Under the pieces are notes generated by a model. That model was not told where the DNA came from. It ran no database searches and was given only the letters and a program-made list of their open reading frames with translations. Both the position numbers and the translations under genes were made by a program. This document shows positions 1-9,400 of a stretch of 64,000 bases of DNA, in pieces; position 1 is the stretch's first letter; each line of letters starts with the position of its first letter. This DNA is from Yponomeuta sedellus (lineage: Eukaryota > Arthropoda > Insecta > Lepidoptera > Yponomeutidae), in assembly GCA_934045075.1 (NCBI GenBank), contig OW203749.1, positions 4,740,804 to 4,804,803 of the forward strand. Direction: 5' to 3'.

Positions 1-342
1 TGAACGGAGTGATTGGAATCAATCACTTGAGTTAAGCAACAACAGGCGCGGTCAGGTGCAGGATGCGTGACCGTCCCGTGACTATCGCTAGTGGCATTTG
101 TCCGAGCGCTTCCGTGCTTCGCAAGGCACGTTAAGCCGTTGGTGCCAGCTGTCATGCAATGGCAGTCGTTAAGTCATGTCAGAGGCGTTATGGGAGGCTT
201 GATAACTTCTGACAGTAAGGCCTCCACTGTCTTACAATCCTCCACCAACCCGGATTTGGCCCCCGTGGTGGAGTATGGCCTAACCTTCCTGCGATGCAGG
301 AAGAGACCCGTGCCCCGGCAGTGGGGACATACAAGGGTTGAT
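1..342 (+). repeat. 5S-derived SINE, subfamily B1 (left edge cut by window)
   Basis: The first copy of a roughly 350-bp repeat. The segment around TTAAGCAACA, GGCGCGGTCAGG and GGATGGGTGACC-type motifs resembles the internal control region of 5S rRNA (GTTAAGCAAC, GGGCGCGGTTAG, GGATGGGTGACC). The body continues through GTGCTTCGCAAGGCACG and ends near a GTGGGGACATACAAGGG motif. Here the GGATGGGTGACC box is mutated to GGATGCGTGACC. It lies in the intron before the first visible Prp3 exon. Confidence 0.8.
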
Positions 343-422
343 AATGATGAACGAACGCTGTATTACGAGAAGACAGCGTCTGAGTGAAAGTTAATTTAAG
401 TTTCTTTTTCTCACCCCTCTAG

Positions 423-3400
423 GCCCAACTGGAGAAACTGCAGAACGAGATATCGCAGATCGCTCGCAAGACTGGCATTTCCTCCGCCACTAAGCTAGCG
501 CTGCTGGCTTCGGACGCGCCGCATTCGGCCCGCGTGCCTGACATTGAGTGGTGAGTAAAGATAATTATATTATTTTTAATGCACTAACCCGTGCTAAGGA
601 CAATTATAAAAAACCTATTTAGAGGCTAAAAATTCCACCCATGACGGGATTCCAACCCGCGACCTCTTTTAAAATTGCCCTTAGCACGGGTTAGTGCATT
701 AAAAATAATATAATCATGTGGGTACAGCGATGTCACTCCGATTTAAGACCTAACTGCAAAGTAGGTACTCGGGGCTGCAAGTGATGCAAATTACTTCAGC
801 CAGATGTCGCTGCCTGTACGTGATACAGAGGATATTGTAAAGAATTTCACTGTTGCCGGTGAGTCGCCCATTAGCTCAGTTGGAAAGAGCGCTGGCACGG
901 ATAGCCAGAGGTCGTGGGTTCGAATCCCGGTATGGGTGGAATTTTTAGCCTCTAAATAGGTTTTTTAAAAGAGTAAAGTTAAACCAATGGATATTATCTT
1001 AACCCTAAAGGCCTGCGCAGGCGAGGGACTATCCCCCCAGTGCTATTTGGTCCGTCGATATAGATCTCTTATAAATTGTATCGAATAACGCACACGAAGG
1101 ACTAAAAGTACCCCGTACAAAAAGTCCCTCAAGTTACCGAGGACATCAAGAGACCGGACTGGACAAAAGTTCGGTGTTTTCTTTTAAAACGCCTTTTCTT
1201 TTTCGACTTCATGTAAATTTTAAAAATCTATTTAGAGGCTATAAATTTCACCCATGCCGGGGTTCGAACCCGCGACCTCTGGCTATCCGTGCCATAGGTC
1301 GCGGGTTCGAATCCCCCGGCATGGGTGGAATTTTTAGCCTCTAAATAGGTTTTTGGCACGGGTTAGTGTACTAAAAATAAAAATAGTATAAGAATATAGT
1401 CATGTAAATTACAACACAATGTAATCTCAGAATATTTGCTTCCATAGCGTACGTTTCACTGAATTTCCGGGGAACAAATGACCGCACAGCGTAGGCGTTG
1501 AGTCCGCGACAAGTACTCGGAGGATATTTTTTACGATTCAGGGGGCTGATTCTCGCCCATGCGAATTGAAAGCGTAGACGCAAAATACTCGAAGGCTTAG
1601 ACATTTGTCGAATAAAAATAAGATAATTCGACAGAGTCATTAGACATTTATGTTCTCATTCGAATTCAATGTATGTAGAATGGCGTTCAGAATACAGATT
1701 TTGGGTATCGCTCGACTTTTTACGTATAATTCCAAGTCATAAACCTTAAGAGTCGTATACGACTTATTTGCTAATGAAGTGAGAATTGGCCCCCAGGGAC
1801 TTTTGTCCCTTGTTCGTCTCCGCAGGCCTTTAAGGCGCTTAGGAGCGCTAACTAACGCCACCAACGGAATAAACATCATGTCTTGTTTAATAATATGTTA
1901 TTTTTCAAAAGCGAGCTCGAAGAGCTCGTGGCCTAGTCGAACCGAGTGATTGAAATCAATCACTTGGTTAAGCAACAACAGGCGCGGTCAGGTACAGGAT
2001 TGGTGAGCATCCCGTGACTACCGCTAGTGGCGTTTTTCCGAGCGCTTCCGTGCTTCGCAAGGCACGTTAAGCCGTTGGTGCCGGCTGTCATATAATGGCA
2101 GTCGTTAAGCCATGTCAGATGCCTTATGGGCGGCTTGATAACTTCTGACAGTAAGGCCTCCACTGTCTTACAATCCTCCACCAACCCGGATTTGGCCCCC
2201 GTGGTGGAGAATGGCCTAACCTTCCTGCGATGCAGGAACAGACCCGTGCCCCGGCAGTGGGGACATACAAGGGTTGATAACGATTTTTCAAAAAGTAAAC
2301 ATGAGTAATCTTAATCCTGGAATGTAGTATAAATATCCTAGGACTTTACTCGATTTCCGCTAAAAACGGCCGTTTTTGGCGGAAATCGACTAAAGTCCTA
2401 GAATATTTATACTACATTGCCACCGTGTGCCACCAAGAGCTGGGAAAACTATCCACAAACAACAGAGTCATCCTGCAATGGATAAAGGGGCACAGCGGCT
2501 CCCTAGGCAACGATGCTGCGGACGAGCTCGCCAGAAGAGGCTCCGAAACTACAGTAGAAGGACCCGAACCTCTACTCCCACTACCATACAACCAGTTTCG
2601 CAAAAGGCTGCAAACAGAAGCACAGCATGCCGAACTATGGGAAACGGAAACGAAATGCAGGCAAGCCAGAGAGGCTCTACCGTAAATGTCAAAGCGCCTC
2701 ACGCGCAGCCTGCTGCGTCTGAGGAATTGCAATCTGCGCATAGCTGTGGCACTTATGACGGGCCACTGCCCACTGAATAAACACTTCCACACCGTGGGAC
2801 TGACTGACAGCCCGTTGTGCCGAGGATGCCTCAAGGAAGATGAAACACCCGCCCACGTGACTATCCAGTGTGAAGGCGTGGAAGTGCAACGGACAGCCAC
2901 CATCGGAAAGCTGGGATCCCTTCGGGAGGCCAGCAGTAACATTGGTGCACTGCTGGCTTTCTGGAAAGAAATTGGATGGCTGGAGTGATCTCACAGCCCT
3001 GCTTCGTACAATGGCCCAACTATGAGGCTAAGTGCGGAAACCACAGGACAAACTAACTAACTAAGTCCTAGATTGTTGATCCTACGTTCTAGACTGTACG
3101 TTCTAAAAATAGTTATCACTATTGTTAAGATGCAAGTGAAAGTATGTACACTAGCGGTCTGAAAATGTTTACCACCTTAAGGTTGGTAATTGCATGCACA
3201 AATCTATGCCACATAATCGATGATATTATGCGATTTGATTAGGCATAGAGCATAGAAGAAGCAATAGAGATTCACCCAAGCGAGGTTGCCATGGTTTTAC
3301 AATCAATTTCTATGATTTCAATCCTTGTATTTTTGATAAATGTCATTGTAAAAAAATCAATCATGTCAACTTTTAAATAAAGAAAAGAGTTTCATCATCA

Positions 3401-6400
3401 AAACTTCATGAATACTCTTTTTGTTAGAATCGATGCTACAAATATTAAAAAGTAATACGTACCTAGATATAGCATTTTAGACTTTACTGCACACAGTGTG
3501 CTAAAGAATCTAATTTGAAAACTGATAAACATTTTTAGACCGCGACCGTATGTGTAAAATTAATACAATAAACGGTCACCAGGTGGGACAGCGTAATCCT
3601 CATGACGCCGGACGAGCGCGCGGCGCGGGCGTCGAGCGGAGCGTCTAGCGGGGCGACAAGCGGAGCGACGAGCGGAGCGGACGCCGCGATGCACGAGGCC
3701 CGAGTGGACGCGTGCAACACGGGAGGGGACGATATTAATGATAACCTGAACGTGGACGCCATCACGGAGTTGGTGGAGCATCCGCAACAAGTTCGGCCTG
3801 CAGGTTAGCTTATTTATTTATTGCTTATCCCTTTATTTTATTCATTTACTTCTGTATAAGTGTGAGCGCTCATGGCCTAGTCGAACCGAGTGATTGGAAT
3901 CAATCGCATACTCCACCACGAGGCCAAGTGCGGATTTTTGGAGGCTTGCAAGACTAGTGGCTGGTCTTACTGTCACAAGTTTATAAGCCGCCCTAAGGCC
4001 TCCGACTAGGCTTAACGACTGTCATCTGTTGACGGCAGCCGGCACCAACTGCTTGAAGTGCCTCGCGTAGCACGGAACCGCTCGGAAAAATGCCACTAGC
4101 GTTAGTCATAGACGGTCTACCCATGCGTGCACTGAACGCGCCCTATGTTGCTTGACCTTCGTGATCGCTTAAGATCACTCGGCAGCCGGGGTTACTGTCA
4201 GGTAAGACCAGCCACTAGTCTTGCAAGCCTCCACCAATCCGGACTTGGCCCCCGTGGTGGAGTATGGCCCATACCGTCCTCAGGAAAGAGACTCGTGCCC
4301 CTCAGTGGGGACATAATGGGTTTTATTTTTTATTTTATTCATTAGGTGCACCAACAGCAAGCACGCAAACATGATAAAGCTTATACTAAAAGTGACTTAG
4401 GGCTAGCGATTATGCCAATTAAAGGTATACACGGCATTTTTAGACTTAAAAAAATCTACACTAGTATTTTTCTTGTCATGGAAAACAAACTTTGATCATA
4501 GACGATCTGATTGCAGCTCTGAATCTCTTCTTAAGCAGTGATTGGCTGATCTCTACTCAAGAACTGTTTGAAAATAAAGGGAGTGTACTATTTTTATTTT
4601 TAATGCACTAACCCGTGCTAAGGAACAAATTTAAAAACCTATTTAGAGGCTAAAAATTTCACCCATGCCGGGATTCGAACCCGCAACCTCTGGCTATCCG
4701 TGCCAGCGTGCTCAATTGGTAGAGCGCTGGCACGGATAGCCAGAGGTTGCGGGTTCGAATCCCGGCATGGGTGAAATTTTTAGCCTCTAAATAGGTTTTT
4801 AAATAAAGGGAGTGCTTGAGCATCGATCCAGCGCTCAAGTAACGATTGGGCGGTCTGAGATCAATCTGTGCTTGAGCATCGTTCTGTAATACGAGCCTTA
4901 GTTATACGCAGACAACTAGACTAGGTTTGATGATGATGAGTTTGAAGTTTCTTTTGTTATTGTGGCGTGTGTACTGTGTCTGTAATAAATGTCTCATCAT
5001 CTTCTTCTTCTTCCTTTCCCTTCCAGCGGAGAGTATGAAACCCGTCCTGATGCCGGTCTTCCTCACCAAGAAGGAGCGCAAGAAGCTGCGGCGGCAGAGC
5101 AGACGCGAGACCTGGAAGGAGGAACAGGAGAAGGTCCGGTTAGGCCTGGAAGCGCCGCCGGAGCCCAAGCTGAGGTATCTCTCTGTCACTTTCATCTCTT
5201 CTCTGTCACTGAGGCCTGTAAGCAATAGCAGGGCCTGGAAGCTCCGCCGGAGCCTAAGCTGAGGTATCTCTCTGTCACTTTCATCTCTTCTCTGTCACTT
5301 TCCACGCTCATTCTGTTCTTTTCCTTTCTCCCCCGCCTTCGGGCAGAAGCGAGGCCTGTTAGCAATAGCAGGCCCTGGAAGCTCCGCCGGAGCCTAAGCT
5401 GAGGTATCTCTCTTTGTCACTCTCATCTCTTCTCGCTCATTTTCCGCTCCCTTCTTTCTGTCTCTTTCCACACTCTTCTGTCACTTTTCACTCTTTTTAA
5501 TACAGTTGCTCAAAAAGTGGCGTATTACAGGGACGTATAGCGTGCGGGGATGTGGGCTATTAAACACTCGTGCTTTTTCTTTTACCTTTCAGGCACTCGT
5601 TTTCTTTCCCAACTGTCAAAATAATGTCTATTAAAAAGAAAATCAACCAAGAAATTTTCACTAAAAAAAATCATAGAAGTTTTTATGAGCTACTAATTTG
5701 TTTCAGTATCAGATTTAATGATTTCATTGAATGAGTTAGGTTAGGTTTAATTTTATCTCATTAAATTTTATTTTCACTTCATATCAGTAAAAAAATTCTG
5801 CTGAAGACTTGGCTGTATGGGCATAGTTCCCTTTGCCTACTAGAATGGTTGAAGAAAAAAAATCTCTGCTTATATTTTTTTACGGTTGGCGCCATTTTCC
5901 AAATAATTTTTCTTTATTAAATTGCTTATTTTTTTCGCAACTGTATTAAAAATAGTCGTTCAGTACACGTGCGGAACCGTCATTGCAACTTGTTCCGACT
6001 GTTGAGGTTATACCATTCTGACAGCTTAGTCGGCCTAGCCCACAGGAATGACAAGTCAATACGTGTGAAGCCAACCAAGCTGCGGGGTTCCTCAGGAAAA
6101 CCGCTCCACAGGGAGCAATTCTCATAAAATCTTATGTAGATTTTGATTTACAAACGACATGCCGGATTCCAATGAAACTTTGCCAATACGTTAAGAGAAC
6201 ACAAATCGAGGCTTGATCGTGCTTCAAACCTCGAAAACCAAACTACGTTTATAAGGAAGTAGCTGCTTGCAGCTTAACTCCCAGAATTATTCTAAAACTC
6301 CTTCTCCCTGCAGGATATCGAACCTGATGCGAGCTCTGGGCACGGAGGCCGTCCAAGACCCGACGGCCATCGAGGCCAAAGTCCGCGAGCAGATCGCCAA

Positions 6401-9400
6401 GCGGCAAAAGACACATCTGGAGGCCAACAGTGCGCGGGCGCTCACGAAAGACCAGAAGAAGGAAAAGGTAAGACTTATGTCGAGGCCAACTGGGCGCAAG
6501 CGTTGACTGTAGACCAAAAGAAGGAAAAGTTAAGACTTATCACGAGGCCAACAGTCCGTGCGTTTACTAAAGGCCAGAAGAAGGTAAAGGTAAGACTTAC
6601 CTCGAGGCCAATAGTCCACGGGCACTCAAGGCCAACAGGGCGCGAGCGCTGACTAAAAACCAGAAGTAGGGGAAGGTAAGACTTGTTTCGAGGCCAACTT
6701 GGCGCGGGCGACCACTAAAGACCAGAGTAAGGAATAGGTAAGACTTATCTCGAGGCCAATAGTCCGTGCGCTTACTAAAGGCCAGATGAAGGTAAAACGT
6801 AAGACTTATCTCGAGGCCAACAGTCCGTGCGCTTACTAAAGGCCAGTAAAAGGTAAAGGTAAGACTTATCTCGAGGCAAACAGTCCGTACGCTAATCGCT
6901 ATTTATACAATATTCTCTGTATTACGTACAGAGTGTTCGAAATTTAACTGATGCCGGTGAGTCGCCCATTAGCTCAGTTGGAAAGAGCGCTGGCACGGAT
7001 AGCCAGAGGTCGCGGGTTCGAATCCCGAGGATTTATAAGTCTTTCGTCATGCCTATTATCATAACGGGGTCAGTATTGCTCTACGATATTTTAACCATGA
7101 CAATCCAAGGTTTGTTCACTCGTCGACAGTAGCTAAAACATAAATAAATATTCATGGACATTCTACACAGATCTCGTTAGCCCTATACTAAATACAACTT
7201 AATGACTTGTGTTATAGGTGCTAACTCGACGATAGATTTGATACAATAAATACATAGATGACGTCCAAGACCCGAGACAAACTAGAAAAGTTAGTTTCCT
7301 AGTTTGACCTGGCCGGGGATCGAACCCGAGACCTTCGGTTTTACAGTCAGCGTGGCAAACCGCTGCGCCACCGAGGCCGTCATATCATATTTAACATTAT
7401 GGTGTTTTTTTTTCCACAGATCGACCGGAAAATTAGGGAAGACACAAGTACGGGGGTCCACGTCGCCGTCTATAGGTAAGTAACATTTGGACCTTGCATC
7501 TACGTAATGAGATAGCTTACATTACAGCGTTCAAGTAAGGTAAGCCCTACAGAAAATGAGCCTTTTGGCACATAGTGGGCTACTGCAACATTAAAGGCTA
7601 TTTAGAGGAGATAGATTTTGGGATGCTTGTTCAAGTTTTAAAAGAATATTGTCGCGGTCCCCTCTCGAACCATTTGGAATAGAGCTTTGTGGAAGCCTAT
7701 CGTCGCCGCATGCTGCGTTTTAGTAACGCTGCAAGCAATAATGACTCGTATGTCTACTAGCATAAGGCTCACAACTCTGACATGAAGCTTTTCTAGAGTC
7801 GTTGCCACGTGCACCGAGGTAAGGTTCTTGCGGGAATGTTCGAGATCTCTTGCCGGCGGATATAAATAGCGGCCGCCGCGGCGCGCAGTCTGTTCAGTTT
7901 GGAATAGCGAAGAGTGAATTTCGAGCGAACATAACTGCGATAGTAGCGATAACCAACGACCTCAATGATACTATCGGACTTCGATTGGAATCTTCGTGCA
8001 GTGAAGACCTGCAGACCAGAGCCTGCTTGAATAAATCCTAAGGTGTGATTGGCGTTTTACCTCCAAATCTAGAACCCTAGCCCGTAACAATATCTAGACT
8101 AGTATAATGTTACGGGCTAGGGTTCTACATCTGGAGGTAAAACGCCAATGACAACTTCTTAGGATTTAGGATAGGCACGCAGGGTCTGGTCTGCATGTCT
8201 TCACGACACGAAGTCCACACGTAGATTCCAATCGCAGGTCTAATCGAAGTCCAATAGTATCGCTGAGGTCGTAGGTTATCGCTCGTATCGCAGGTTATCG
8301 CTCGTATCGCTTGAAGTTCACTCTTCGCTATTCCAAACGGAACTGACAGCGCGCCGCGGCGGCCGCTATGATATCCGCCGGCAAGGGTTCTAGAATATTC
8401 CCGTACCTACACTCGGTACACGCGGCAACGTCGCTCGAACAGCTTCTTGTCAAAGAGTTTTGAATCTTATCCTAGTGGACATACGAGTCATTATTGCTTG
8501 CAGCGTTTATTGTTTACTAAAACGCAGCATGCGGCGACTATTCGATAGGCTTCCAGAAGGCTCTATTCTAGATGGTTCGGGATAGGACCGCGACGATAAC
8601 TTTTCTGTAATAAGACTCGACTGCCAACAGGATAAAAGACCTCTTCGAGTGCGCCTCGGCCAAGTTCAAAGTGGAGCGGAACGCGAAGCAACTGCATATG
8701 ACCGGTTGTGTTCTGCTGCACAGGGGCTGCTGCGTCGTGGTGGCCGAGGGTGGACCCAAGCAGCACGCTAAATATATGCGGTAATGTGTTTTTTTACATA
8801 GCCAATTTTTTACTAAGCGCTCGTGGCCTGGGCGAACCGGTTGATTGGAATCAATCACTTGGTTAAGCAACAACAGGCGCGGTCAGGTACAGCCCCCCTA
8901 TTACGTAGCACTCCGCTCTATCGAGTGAAGCATTTAGACGACTCCTAAGTGTAAAAAATGTATGCATTTGACAGCCGGAGTAGCTTAAAAAAAGTAAAAA
9001 TCAACGTCACCCAACATAAGTGGATACTTACGTAATAGTCGTTAAGCCATGTCAGAGGCCTTATGGTGGGCTTGATAACTTCTGACAGTAACGCCCGCCA
9101 CTGTTTTACAATCCTCCACCAATCAGGACTTGGCCCCCGTGTTGGAGTATGGCCTAACCTTCCTGCGATGCAGGAAGAGACCCGAGCCCCAGCCGTGGGG
9201 ACGTACAATGGTTGATATCGATAGCATGTCAGATTATGAAGTTACTAATGATTATATTCCTTTTAATGCACTAACCCGTGCTTAGGACAATTTTAAAAAC
9301 CTATTTAGAGGCTAAAATTTCCACCCATGCTGCGACTCCAACCAGGGACCTCTGTCTAACCGTGCCAGCCCTCTCCCGACTGAGCTAATGGGCGACTTAC

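Noticed and set aside
890..945. tRNA genes, here and at many B-box sites (for example 4716, 44458, 63630)
   Set aside because: The A and B boxes belong to repeated SINE families with shared 5' and 3' bodies; the cloverleaf is incomplete or mismatched, and copies occur throughout.
7850..8041. 63-aa forward ORF
   Set aside because: Lies within the solo LTR between its TATA-like and polyadenylation motifs.
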